DNA of 64,000 bases, from NCBI GenBank assembly GCA_965249925.1, contig OZ252260.1, forward strand, positions 7,316,001-7,380,000, given 5' to 3'. Shown piece after piece: positions 1 through 8,759 of this stretch (position 1 is its first letter; each line of letters opens with the position of its first letter). Both the position numbers and the translations under genes were made by a program. Origin of the DNA: Hoeflea_A sp965249925 (lineage in GTDB: Bacteria > Pseudomonadota > Alphaproteobacteria > Rhizobiales > Rhizobiaceae). The notes beneath the pieces were generated by a model. That model did no database searches. It saw only the letters and a list, made by a program, of their open reading frames with translations, and was not told where the DNA came from.

Positions 1-113
1 CCATGGCCTGTTTGCGACATGCGGCAAACGCGGCACGACAGCGGTTTGGCGCCTTTACCCTTTGTCCGCAAATGGCTGCTAACCTGTCCGCGGCGATGGA
101 ACAGGAGTACCCG

Positions 114-1826
114 ATGGACAAGGGCCGGGATCTGGCCGTACGGTCACCGCATAGTTCGACCGCTTCGATGCTGTCACATCCGGCCCTTTGGCTGGTGCTC
201 GCCGTCGTACTGCTGGCGCTGATCGCCACACAACCGATCGATCTGCCGATCGGTCCGATGTACTGGGATTCCTACATTTACTTCGACGCGGCGCACCGGA
301 TCGACCTCGGCCAATTGCCGATCGTCGACTTTTTCGTGCCGATCGGTCCGCTGAGCTATTTCCTGACCTGGGTCATGACCAAGCTGTTTCCGAACGGTCA
401 GCCCCTGCTGATGGCGCAATGGTCGATGCTCATCGTCACGGTTCCGGCGATGTTGCTGATCCTCAGCGACGTCGCGGCACGCTCCCGCTGGCTTGGCTTC
501 GCCCTGCTGGTTCCGTTTCTGGTGTTTGCCATCCTGCCGATCAACGTTATCGCCTTCTTCTCCTATCCCGGCGTCGATGGTTTCGGGATCTACAATCGCC
601 ATGCGGCACACCTTCTTTACCTGACCACGGCGACGGTCTTTTTCGTGCGCGGAAACGCAATCAAGACCGTCCTGCTCTGCATTCTCGTGGTGGCGCTGTT
701 TCTTACCAAGATAACGGCCTTTCTCAGCGGCGGCCTGGTCCTGGCTTTCGCGCTGCTTTGCGGCCTCGTTACGATCCGCCAGGCGATCGTCACGGCCGTG
801 GTGTTTTTCGCGGCGCTGGCTTTGTTGGAGGCTCTGACCGGCATGACCAGTGCCTACGCGCAGGCGATCATCACACTGGCCACGTCGAACACCGGCTACA
901 TAACATCGCGTTTCCTGACCGCCACGTCATTGCATATCGGTGTCATCGCCATGGGCGGCATTGCGCTCTTGTACCTGCTTTACGACGAGTTCAGCCACGG
1001 CACGGCCCACGATGCGGACGCCAACGCGCTGACGCGCGTCTTCGATCGGGACTGGTTGTGGTTGGGCGTGCTGCTGTTCGCCGGTTTGTTTTTCGAAACC
1101 CAGAACACCGGCAGCCACGGTTTCATCCTGCTATGGCCCGGCCTGCTGTTTATCTGGCTCCGGCGACAGCCCGTGGAGGAACCACGGCGCAGCATCCTTC
1201 TTGTGTTGATCGCATTCGTTTGTGTGCCGTCGATCGTCAGCGTCCTGCACAAGGCTGGTCGCGCCGTGGCCGTGGCACCGACCTACGAAGCGATCGAAAA
1301 CCGCAACCTGCGCAATCTGGGCCAGGTGTCCGCCAAACCGGTGTTCATGAAGCGGGCGGAGGAAACCGAACAGTTCTACAAGGACAACGAGGAGGCGATC
1401 GCCGCTCTGGCCGCACGCGGCGAACTGATATCGTTCATTCTCTATTCGATCCCCAGCTTCCAGGTGCTGTGGTTGCAGATCCATGACGACCTGATCGACG
1501 CCATAAGAGCCCACGAATCCGAGCACGGGGTGACCTTCGAGACAATCATGTCGATCGACTTCACCAACATCCTGCCCTACCTGATGGATCGCAACGCGCC
1601 GCGCTATGTGGGGATCGCGGCAGATCCGTTCCGGACATTGGGTGTCCCGGACCCGCGGGCCATCGAAGCGGTGAACAACAGCGACCTCATCGTTTACCGC
1701 CGATGCCCGATGACCTCCGGTCAGCAGGCGCTGCTGGAATTCTATCGGCCGGCACTCGTGGGAAAACAGAAGATCGAACTGACCCCCTGTTTCGACGCCT
1801 ATATCGACGCCGACGGCTCTCAGTAA
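114..1826 (+). CDS. predicted GT-C-type integral membrane glycosyltransferase
   Basis: This is a 570-residue polytopic membrane protein. Hydrophobic segments begin near residue 24 and recur to about residue 400, and the last ~170 residues look soluble. After the first membrane segment there is an aromatic and acidic loop (WDSYIYFDAAHRIDLG, then DFFVPIGPL). That layout is typical of PMT_2/ArnT-like GT-C enzymes, which move a sugar from a polyprenyl-phosphate donor on the periplasmic side. I chose ATG 114 because AGGAG at 103-107 sits six bases upstream; the frame stays open back to position 3, but without a comparable ribosome site. It converges on the UbiA/DprE1-like operon with only 20 bases between stops, so it may use the donor that operon makes. 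The family call rests on topology and loop pattern and is not certain. Confidence 0.7.
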   Translation: MDKGRDLAVRSPHSSTASMLSHPALWLVLAVVLLALIATQPIDLPIGPMYWDSYIYFDAAHRIDLGQLPIVDFFVPIGPLSYFLTWVMTKLFPNGQPLLMAQWSMLIVTVPAMLLILSDVAARSRWLGFALLVPFLVFAILPINVIAFFSYPGVDGFGIYNRHAAHLLYLTTATVFFVRGNAIKTVLLCILVVALFLTKITAFLSGGLVLAFALLCGLVTIRQAIVTAVVFFAALALLEALTGMTSAYAQAIITLATSNTGYITSRFLTATSLHIGVIAMGGIALLYLLYDEFSHGTAHDADANALTRVFDRDWLWLGVLLFAGLFFETQNTGSHGFILLWPGLLFIWLRRQPVEEPRRSILLVLIAFVCVPSIVSVLHKAGRAVAVAPTYEAIENRNLRNLGQVSAKPVFMKRAEETEQFYKDNEEAIAALAARGELISFILYSIPSFQVLWLQIHDDLIDAIRAHESEHGVTFETIMSIDFTNILPYLMDRNAPRYVGIAADPFRTLGVPDPRAIEAVNNSDLIVYRRCPMTSGQQALLEFYRPALVGKQKIELTPCFDAYIDADGSQ

Positions 1827-1846
1827 TCAGTGGTGCTCGTTGAGCC

Positions 1847-3298
1847 CTACTTGACCTGGCTCGCCACGAAATCCTTGACGATGGTGACGACACCGCGCGA
1901 CAGCAGGTCGTCGAGATTGTCGACGAAGCGGTCGACATCCTGTTTCTGGCAGATCAGCGGCGGTTCGAGGCGAAGGACGTTGCGGTTGTATTCGGTAAAC
2001 GCCACCAGCGTGTCGTAGTCGCGCAGCAGCAGGGCTCCGATGAACCCTGCCAGCGACCCCTTCAGCTTTTCGTCCATCATCGACAGGATCGGACGCACAA
2101 CCATCGGCATGGTCTGGCTGAAATCCTGCAGCTCCAGACCGACCATCAGGCCCTGGCCGCGCACATCCTTGATGATTTTCGGATACTTGGCCTGCAACGC
2201 CTCCAACCGTTTGATCAGATAGGCGCCCTGCTGTGCGGCATTGTCGATGAGGTGTTCATCATAAAGGATGTTGAGACCCTCGATAGCCGTAATACAGGCC
2301 TCGCCGATGCCGCCGAAGGTCGCGGGACCATGTATCAGCGCCGTGCTTGGCTTGCCATAGGCTTTCATGTAGACGTCGCGCTTGGCGATCATCGCCGCCA
2401 TGGCGCATTTGCCGCCGCCGAGCGATTTGGCCAGCGCCGTCACGTCGGGCACGACGCCGGCGTGTTCGAAGGCGTAGAAGCGCCCCGAACGGCCCATGCC
2501 GCACTGCACCTCGTCGGCCACCCACAGCACCTTGTGCTTGTCGCACAGCGCGCGCAGCTGCTGCCAGAACTCTGGCGGTGCGGTGATGATGCCGCCACCC
2601 CCCTGGATGGTCTCCAGCACGATAACACCGATACCCGGATCGGCCTCGAAGGCGTTGCGAATGGCATCGATATCGCCAAAAGGGACGCGTACCGTATCGT
2701 CGACCAGGCGAAACTGGCCACGATAAAGGGGCGAATCCGTCAGGGACAACACGCCCTTGGTCTTTCCGTGAAACGAGTTCTCCGCATAGACGATGCGACT
2801 CCGCTCGGGCCCTGCGGCCCGTTCGGCAACCTTGACGGCCGCTTCCATGGCTTCCGAGCCGGACGAGCCAAGAAACACCATGTCGAGATCGCCCGGCGAA
2901 ATCGCCGCCAGATTCTTGGCCAGCGCCGCCGCATATTGCGAGACGAAGGCCATGGCGATCTCGTGGCGCTTTTCATCCTGGAACGCCTTGCGTGCGGCCA
3001 GGATGCGCGGGTGGTTGTGACCGAACGCCAGCGACCCGAACCCGCCGAAAAAATCCAGGATCTTTCGACCGTTCTGGTCGATGTAATACATGCCCTCGGC
3101 ACGCTCGATCTTGACTTTATTGAACCCGAGCAGCTTCATGAAATGCAGCTGTCCCGGATTGAGATGCGCCTTGAAGTAGTCGGTCATCCGGTCCACATCG
3201 AGTGCCTTGGCGTCCTCGACGGTGAGCAGATCGGGTTTTTTCACGGCAGGCACGTCAAGCGTCTCGCGCTCTTCGGGTTCCGATGTCCACACGTTCAT
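1847..3298 (-). CDS. class III PLP-dependent aminotransferase
   Basis: This is a 483-residue fold-type I aminotransferase of the class III (ornithine/putrescine/lysine-6) group. Visible features are a GSSGSEA cofactor-phosphate loop near 144-150, the PLP-binding Asp262 in VADEVQCG, and the probable Schiff-base Lys291 in LAKSLGGG. It would transfer an amino group between an omega-amine or amino sugar and a keto acid; the substrate cannot be read from the sequence. Its ATG overlaps the stop of the upstream epimerase by ATGA, so it is translationally coupled as the last gene of the 7682-1847 operon. In that context it could aminate a sugar or another envelope building block, but class III enzymes usually act on amino acids or polyamines, so that role is an inference. 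Length is normal and the frame is intact. Confidence 0.9.
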   Translation of the reverse strand: MNVWTSEPEERETLDVPAVKKPDLLTVEDAKALDVDRMTDYFKAHLNPGQLHFMKLLGFNKVKIERAEGMYYIDQNGRKILDFFGGFGSLAFGHNHPRILAARKAFQDEKRHEIAMAFVSQYAAALAKNLAAISPGDLDMVFLGSSGSEAMEAAVKVAERAAGPERSRIVYAENSFHGKTKGVLSLTDSPLYRGQFRLVDDTVRVPFGDIDAIRNAFEADPGIGVIVLETIQGGGGIITAPPEFWQQLRALCDKHKVLWVADEVQCGMGRSGRFYAFEHAGVVPDVTALAKSLGGGKCAMAAMIAKRDVYMKAYGKPSTALIHGPATFGGIGEACITAIEGLNILYDEHLIDNAAQQGAYLIKRLEALQAKYPKIIKDVRGQGLMVGLELQDFSQTMPMVVRPILSMMDEKLKGSLAGFIGALLLRDYDTLVAFTEYNRNVLRLEPPLICQKQDVDRFVDNLDDLLSRGVVTIVKDFVASQVK

Positions 3299-4323
3299 GA
3301 TGCGCTTCCCTTGCTGGATCGTTCGCCAATCGTCTTCGCCACCTGACGGTCGCGAGACCGTGCCCGCCGGTATTCGTCATAGGCTGATATCAGCATGTCT
3401 TCATCGCGATATTCAGGTTTCCAACCAAGCTGTTGCTTGGCTTTGCTGCAGTCCAGGATGCACATCTCGTCGGCAATCAGATACTGCTCCGGATCCATGA
3501 TCGGCAGATTGACGAGATCGAACAGGTCGAGCGTGCGTTTGACCGCCCAGGCCGGCGTCGGCAGCAGAAACGATCTGGAACCGGCGTGGCGGATGAGGTC
3601 GCCCAACAGCTTGCGCACCGGAGGCGGGTCGTCGGAGCCCAGATTGTAGGCTTCGTTGGGCACACCGGCCTTCCAGGCGAGACGCGCCGCCTCGGCACAG
3701 TCGAATACCGATATGAACTGGTAGGGATTGCGACCGGAGCCGATCATCGGCACCGGAAGGTTATAGTCCACCAACTTGAAAAGCTTCGACAGGATACCAA
3801 GCCGACCAGGGCCGATGATCAAACGCGGACGAAAGATCGAAATTCGCATGCCGCGCTCGCGCCAAATGGCGGCCAGCTCTTCGGTTTTCCATTTCGACAG
3901 GCCGTACTCGCCCAGGGGATTAGCCGGATGCTCCTCCGTCTGTGGAAAGGTGAAGGTGTGTCCGTAGACCATGTCGGTCGTGTAATGCACCAACCGGGTG
4001 AGGTCCTTGGAGGCCATCCAGTCGATGATGTTCTGGGTGCCGTAGTAGTTGACCGGCCAGAAAAAGTCGTGTCGCTTGGCGCGCACCTGCAACGGCGACA
4101 GCATCTTGGCCGACAGGTTGTAGACCATGTCCTCGGCGGCTGCATCCAGGCCTTCGAAAGCGGCTTTGTCGGTCACATCAACTTCGACGAACTGGCATTT
4201 GCCGTAATGCGGCACGTCACCCTTGGCGATATCGGCCACGACGACCTGCTCGCCGTCGCGAATAAGTTTGGCCGCCAGTTGACGGCCGACGAAGCCGTCG
4301 CCACCGAAGAGTATGTGTTTCAT
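3295..4323 (-). CDS. NAD-dependent epimerase/dehydratase (extended SDR)
   Basis: This is a 342-residue extended short-chain dehydrogenase. It has an N-terminal Rossmann glycine motif (FGGDGFVG, residues 6-13) and the catalytic Tyr140-x3-Lys144 pair in EYGLSKWK, with an upstream TTDMVYG segment that supplies the usual Thr/Ser. Such enzymes epimerise, reduce or dehydrate nucleotide or lipid-linked sugars with bound NAD(P). It overlaps the membrane protein upstream and the aminotransferase downstream by ATGA at each end. In mycobacteria the DprE1 keto product is reduced by DprE2, a classical SDR. This enzyme could fill the same reductive step here, although it belongs to a different SDR subgroup, so that assignment is only an inference. 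Confidence 0.88.
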   Translation of the reverse strand: MKHILFGGDGFVGRQLAAKLIRDGEQVVVADIAKGDVPHYGKCQFVEVDVTDKAAFEGLDAAAEDMVYNLSAKMLSPLQVRAKRHDFFWPVNYYGTQNIIDWMASKDLTRLVHYTTDMVYGHTFTFPQTEEHPANPLGEYGLSKWKTEELAAIWRERGMRISIFRPRLIIGPGRLGILSKLFKLVDYNLPVPMIGSGRNPYQFISVFDCAEAARLAWKAGVPNEAYNLGSDDPPPVRKLLGDLIRHAGSRSFLLPTPAWAVKRTLDLFDLVNLPIMDPEQYLIADEMCILDCSKAKQQLGWKPEYRDEDMLISAYDEYRRARSRDRQVAKTIGERSSKGSAS

Positions 4324-4757
4324 TTGCTTAGCTCGCTGACTTTGAATTCTGTTTGTTTGTCCATCCCGGCAATCTCCCGGGGGTCATTGCGTCCCGACTG
4401 CGCGATCAGGACCGTGCCGACGCAGATGAAGGCGATCCCGGCGATACGCCAGGCATTGAGGTCTTCCTTGAAAACAAAATAGGCAAAGACCGCCACTGCG
4501 ACGTAGGCCAGGCTCAAAAACGGATAGGCGAAGGACAGTTCAACCTTCGACAAGACGTAGAGGTGCGATGCCATGGAAATGACGAATGTCGTCAGTCCGG
4601 CAAACACCCACGGGTTGAAAACAATCTGAAGTGACTTCAGGAACACATTCTCCCCGGCAAAATCCAGCGGCCCGAGACTGAGCATGCCCTGCTTGAGCAG
4701 CAGTTGCGCGGCCGCGTTGGTCAGCACGGTAAAAAGAATAAACGGTATGTAGGTCAT
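4320..4757 (-). CDS. small EamA/SMR-type membrane protein, possible lipid-linked sugar flippase subunit
   Basis: The protein is about 145 residues with four predicted membrane helices, opening MTYIPFILFTVLTNAAAQLL. It carries the Ala/Gln-rich first helix and the aromatic-Pro motif (SFAYPFLSLAYVA) of the small multidrug resistance and EamA superfamily. Relatives such as ArnE/ArnF flip polyprenyl-phosphate-linked aminoarabinose across the inner membrane. Placement between a lipid-sugar oxidoreductase and an epimerase supports a flippase role, but simple SMR drug export cannot be excluded. I chose ATG 4757: upstream codons are not hydrophobic and a GGGAAAG site precedes it. The ATGA overlap with the epimerase shows coupling; 101 bases separate it from the upstream oxidoreductase. 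Confidence 0.78.
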   Translation of the reverse strand: MTYIPFILFTVLTNAAAQLLLKQGMLSLGPLDFAGENVFLKSLQIVFNPWVFAGLTTFVISMASHLYVLSKVELSFAYPFLSLAYVAVAVFAYFVFKEDLNAWRIAGIAFICVGTVLIAQSGRNDPREIAGMDKQTEFKVSELSK

Positions 4758-4858
4758 CACGCTTTCCCGATCAGCCCTTTTGATAACAGCCAAAACTCTG
4801 AATTTGGTGAATTGACAGGGTAAAGGGATCCCTGCGCAAACCTCCAAAATTGCAAATA

Positions 4859-6183
4859 CTATGCTGCGACCGTTTGATGGGCGCAGCGCATGGCGGTGCG
4901 CCGCCAGAAGTCCGACATCATCGCCGGATCGCGTCTCGCCTCCAGGTCGCGCCAGTTCGGAAACGAGGCCCGGAAGGTGTCCGGTTGCATTCGCGCATCC
5001 TTGTAGGGATTGATGGCACCGCCCTGTTCAAGGACGATCTCATCCAGCGCATCGAGCATGCGCAATGTCGACGCGCCCTGATTGGAGAAATCCAGGGTCA
5101 GCGTGAACCCGGGCCGCGGAAACGACAGCAATCCTGGTGAGAAGGCCGTGCCGAAACGCTTGAGCACGGTCAGAAAAGACGCGTGCCCATATTGCTGGGC
5201 GCATTCCATCAGCCGCACGGTTGTTTCGTGACCCTTGTGTGTCGGGTAGACGCTCTGGTGCTGGTACAGTCCGCGCGGACCGTAGAGCCGGTTCCAGTGA
5301 CCGATTGCGTCAAGCGGATAGAAAAAGCTGCTCCACGGAACAACGCGAACCGATTCGCCGGGCTTTTCCTTGCGGAAATAGATCGCGTTAAAGAGGCTGA
5401 GCGACGTTCGATTGATCAGACTGATCGGCGGTGTAAACGGTATCGACAGCATCTCACGATCGCGAACGGCAGCCGGCGGACGATCGTCTTCAGCATGATC
5501 GCCACCGATCAGAATGCCGCGGCCAAATCGTTTGCCGCGGGCCAACTGATCGATCCATGCCACCGCATATTCGTGCGAGCGGTCGAAGTCGTCGCAGTGT
5601 GCGAAAAAGTCGTCGATATGATCGAAGCGCAGCGTCCTCTGTCGGATATCCGGACTCTTGACCCGCATCAGCCTTATGGTCGCTTCGGTAATTACGCCTG
5701 TCAGGCCCATGCCGCCAATGGTCGCCGCATAATAGGCACTGTTCACTTCCGGCGAGCAGCTGATCACCTCGCCGTGGCTGCGCATCAACTCAAAGCTGAC
5801 AACGTGGGCACCGAACGTGCCGCGAATGTGATGATTCTTGCCGTGCACATCATTGGCGATCGCCCCGCCAACGGTGACATAACGAGTGCCTGGCGTTACC
5901 GGCAGAAAAAACCGCGTGGCAGAGCGAAAGCCAGCAGATCTGCGAGCAGCAGGCCGGCTTCACAACGCAGTGCGCCGGATTGCGGATCGAAATCGACAAT
6001 CTGAGCGCTTGACCGGCAATCAACGAGTGTGCCGCTATCATTGTGGCAGGAATCCCCGTAGGACCGACCGTTTCCGAAAGGCAGCCATCCATCGTCGCCG
6101 GAAAAGGGGTTGGCCTGCAGATCCATGGCAGGCTGCGCTCTTCGGGCCTTGACGTCGATCCTGCCCCAGCTGTCGTAACTCAT
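4859..6183 (-). pseudogene. FAD-binding oxidoreductase, DprE1-like, interrupted by a one-base frameshift
   Basis: The product would be a ~441-residue VAO-type flavoprotein resembling DprE1, which oxidises C2 of decaprenyl-phosphoryl-ribose. The N-terminal part has the FAD motif GNGRSYGD (37-44) and ends in LPRGFF; the C-terminal part resumes with VHGKNHH and GGMGLTGVITEA, both characteristic of the family. The reading frame breaks in a run of six T on the coding strand (plus positions 5906-5911). Adding one T restores an uninterrupted frame through LPVTPGTR and VGGAIAND. The start at 6183 overlaps the UbiA gene stop by ATGA. Everything else looks under selection, so a sequencing error or a slippable tract is as likely as true inactivation. 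If real, the operon would lack its oxidase. Confidence 0.85.
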
Positions 6184-7682
6184 AGCTGCGCTACCGCAGC
6201 CAGCAGCACCAGCGTCGCACCGACAACCGTACACAGTTGACTGCGCCAGTCACTGATGATGAACACCACCGGGTCGTCCTCCATATGACCCCGGCGCGCC
6301 AGCATCCAGATGCGCAGCAACATGTAGAGGATCAGCGGACACAGCGGCCACAGCAGCGCTGGTGTCGCATACATCTCCTGCACCTCGTCACTGTGGACGT
6401 AGAGTGCCAGGACAAGCGCTGCGCCGAAGGCCGACGCAATGCCGGCCTGGCCGATCATCTCGAAATCGACGGCGTAGTAGCCGCGGCCGAGTTGCTTGGA
6501 GCCGTCCTCATCCGCCAGTTCCTGCAGTTCCACGTAGCGTTTGACGAGAGCCAGCGACAGAAAGAAGAAGATCGAGAAGGCGAGCAGCCAGAAAGACAGG
6601 TCGACCCCGCACGCCGCCGCCCCGGCAATGATGCGCAGGGTGAACAGGCCTGCGAGCGTGAAAACATCCACCAAAAGCTTGCGCTTGAGGTAGAAGGAGT
6701 AGGCGGTGGTCGTCACGATGTAGAGCAGAAGCACGCCCAGGAACATTGGCGGCAGAAAGGCGGCGATGCACAGTGAAGCCAGCAGCAGACCGCCACCCAG
6801 TGCAATTCCACTCGGGATAGATAACTGGCCACTGGCGAAGGGACGCCGTTTCTTCCGGTAGTGGCGTCGGTCATTCTCGAGGTCCACCAGATCGTTGAGG
6901 ACATAAACCGACGACGCGGTGAAGGAGAACGACAAGAACGCCGCCAGCACCGCAAGCACCATTCCGGCGTTCAATACCTCATGGTTGAGGATGACCGGCA
7001 CCACCAGCAGCGAGTTCTTCAGCCACTGGTGAACCCGGATAGCCTTCAGGACCGTTCGGATGCCGCCTTTTGGCTGCAGCAAACGCTCGGCGCCGGTCTT
7101 TTGCTGCCACCGGCTGGCAGCCGCATCCGGGGCAATAACAAGCGACGTGTGTGCCGCTTCAAAAACGGGGATATCGTCACGGCTGTCTCCGACATAGTCA
7201 AAGCCGCCCTGTCCGAAGCGTTCCACCAACAGGTCGCGTTTGTCGGTCGCGGTCAGGTTGACGTCGCCGTTTGTGCAGAAGACGTCGTCGAACAGGTCCA
7301 GATGCCGGGCAATGCCATTCGCCACTTCGGCTGGTGCGCCGGTCGCCAGAACCAGTCGCCGACCAGCGCGTTTCTGGCTTTTCAGATAGTCGATCACATC
7401 GGGCCGGTAGGGCCAGGTTGATGGATCCCGCCGGACCCGTTCCGCCACCGCCTGCTTGAGCGTCGCCTTACCCTGCAGGGCCCATCGGATCACGACAAGC
7501 ACCATCAGAGGATTACGCAGCACCAAGTGGAGCACGCTCTCCCACAGCGTATCGGTCGCCACCAGCGTTCCGTCGAGGTCCACGCAAAGCGGCCTGTCGA
7601 CGTTAACCGCCGTTTCCGTAACCTGCCCGTCCATCGTTGCCGTCACCCGCATCTTGTTTCGGATGCGCCCTTGTGTCCGCAT
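6180..7682 (-). CDS. HAD phosphatase-UbiA prenyltransferase fusion (polyprenyl-phosphate phosphoribosyltransferase-like)
   Basis: This is a 500-residue two-domain protein. Residues ~30-190 form a HAD phosphatase with motif I DLDGT at 35-39 and motif IV YVGDSRDD at 163-170. Residues ~205-500 form a UbiA-type membrane transferase with the Mg-pyrophosphate motif NDLVDLEND at 263-271 and about eight helices. In mycobacteria the UbiA enzyme joins PRPP to decaprenyl phosphate, and a separate phosphatase then removes the 5-phosphate. The fused HAD domain could supply that second step here. It leads a minus-strand operon and is coupled to the DprE1-like gene. ATG 7682 has a weak ribosome site; ATG 7652 or 7634 are alternatives that spare the HAD motif. 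A TTAA-N7-TTAA site lies about 60 bases upstream. Confidence 0.88.
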   Translation of the reverse strand: MRTQGRIRNKMRVTATMDGQVTETAVNVDRPLCVDLDGTLVATDTLWESVLHLVLRNPLMVLVVIRWALQGKATLKQAVAERVRRDPSTWPYRPDVIDYLKSQKRAGRRLVLATGAPAEVANGIARHLDLFDDVFCTNGDVNLTATDKRDLLVERFGQGGFDYVGDSRDDIPVFEAAHTSLVIAPDAAASRWQQKTGAERLLQPKGGIRTVLKAIRVHQWLKNSLLVVPVILNHEVLNAGMVLAVLAAFLSFSFTASSVYVLNDLVDLENDRRHYRKKRRPFASGQLSIPSGIALGGGLLLASLCIAAFLPPMFLGVLLLYIVTTTAYSFYLKRKLLVDVFTLAGLFTLRIIAGAAACGVDLSFWLLAFSIFFFLSLALVKRYVELQELADEDGSKQLGRGYYAVDFEMIGQAGIASAFGAALVLALYVHSDEVQEMYATPALLWPLCPLILYMLLRIWMLARRGHMEDDPVVFIISDWRSQLCTVVGATLVLLAAVAQL

Positions 7683-7739
7683 AACACTCGAATAAGGATG
7701 AACTAGGACGACAAATCGGCGGAATTTTCCAGACTGATC

Positions 7740-7754
7740 TTAACAAATGGTTAA
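7740..7754 (-). promoter_or_regulatory. CtrA-type binding site upstream of the UbiA operon
   Basis: Read on the minus strand this is TTAACCATTTGTTAA, an exact TTAA-N7-TTAA with the TTAACCAT half seen in known CtrA sites of Caulobacter and rhizobia. It sits 58 bases before the ATG at 7682, a sensible distance for promoter control. Such an AT-rich match is unlikely in DNA this GC-rich, but it is a single site and no transcript start is known. Confidence 0.5.
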
Positions 7755-7877
7755 TCCAGAACGCACGCCCTGATTGTATGAAGAGATCTGCAAATGGCTT
7801 CAATCATGCGGATCGGGAGCCAATCGATCCCTATCTTTGCAAAGTCTTGGTTGTATGTGGATGAAGGACCAGAAGCT

Positions 7878-8759
7878 CTACCCTTCGTTCCACCATTGCT
7901 CCGCCACCACCGGGTCAAAGCCCGGCAGCGGACCGATGACGACGATCTTGGTTTCATCCCGTGCTTCGCAAGATCGAATGTCGACCGTTTCGCCGACCAC
8001 ATGGACCTCCCACGCTGCATTTTCGGGCCCACGGACAAATCCTTTAATGCGGAACGCCCCGGACGGCGGATTGGACAACTTGCTGAAAAGCGCGTCCCGG
8101 GAAAAGGCAGCCGCACCGCGGTAGCTCCAATCGCCAAAATGACCGTGGGCGCCGGCCGGAAGGGCTGTCTGAGGCGATCCGGATGGCGTCAGCAGGACGT
8201 CTGCCAAGGCCTCCGAAGCATTGACGCAAATCGCCGGACTCGAGGCGAGAGCGCCAAGCGCCGCCTCTAGCTCCGGAGCGATCGACTCACATTTGCTGAC
8301 GGCGAGCAGATCGGCGCAGGCAATCTGGTCCCGAACCTGCCGGCCGATCAGCGAATCTCCGGCCAGCATTTCGAAATTCACCGAATCGACCAGCGTGACA
8401 ATGCCGCCATAAACCAGATCCGGCTCGGCTTTGGCCGCCTCGGCAATGCGCCGCGGATCGGCGACACCGCTGGCTTCGATCACCAGAACGTCGGGTCTCG
8501 GCCGCCGGTCGAGCGCGTCGCCGAGGGCCATGAACAGATCGCCGCCCATCGTGCAGCACACGCAACCGTTGGTCAGTGCAATCGTATCCTCGGATCGCGA
8601 TTCCAGCAGCTCCGCATCGATATTGATATCGCCGAAATCGTTGACCAGGACCATGATCCTGCGCCCGTCGGCCTCGCGCAGCAGACGGTTGATCAGAGTG
8701 GTCTTGCCGGAACCCAGATACCCGCCAACGACGGTCACCGGCAGCGCTGCCAAGCTCAT
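7878..8759 (-). CDS. CobW/COG0523-family GTPase (metallochaperone)
   Basis: This is a 293-residue G3E-family GTPase. It has Walker A GGYLGSGKTT (12-21), the metal-binding GCVCC motif (65-69) that defines COG0523 proteins, and VIEASGVADP as the switch/Walker B region. The usual base-recognition NKxD appears as SKCE, a degenerate form. Members deliver zinc, cobalt or other metals to client enzymes, using GTP to drive transfer. Its start overlaps the stop of the amidohydrolase upstream by ATGA. The family and the coupling suggest it loads metal into that amidohydrolase. The shorter C-terminal part (~110 residues) lacks an obvious His-rich metal tail. Confidence 0.9.
   Translation of the reverse strand: MSLAALPVTVVGGYLGSGKTTLINRLLREADGRRIMVLVNDFGDINIDAELLESRSEDTIALTNGCVCCTMGGDLFMALGDALDRRPRPDVLVIEASGVADPRRIAEAAKAEPDLVYGGIVTLVDSVNFEMLAGDSLIGRQVRDQIACADLLAVSKCESIAPELEAALGALASSPAICVNASEALADVLLTPSGSPQTALPAGAHGHFGDWSYRGAAAFSRDALFSKLSNPPSGAFRIKGFVRGPENAAWEVHVVGETVDIRSCEARDETKIVVIGPLPGFDPVVAEQWWNEG

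Noticed and set aside
3..113. N-terminal extension of the GT-C protein from position 3
   Set aside because: The added residues are not membrane- or signal-like and AGGAG directly precedes ATG 114.
2252..3346. 364-codon plus-strand open frame opposite the aminotransferase
   Set aside because: Composition and lack of domains show a shadow of the class III aminotransferase.
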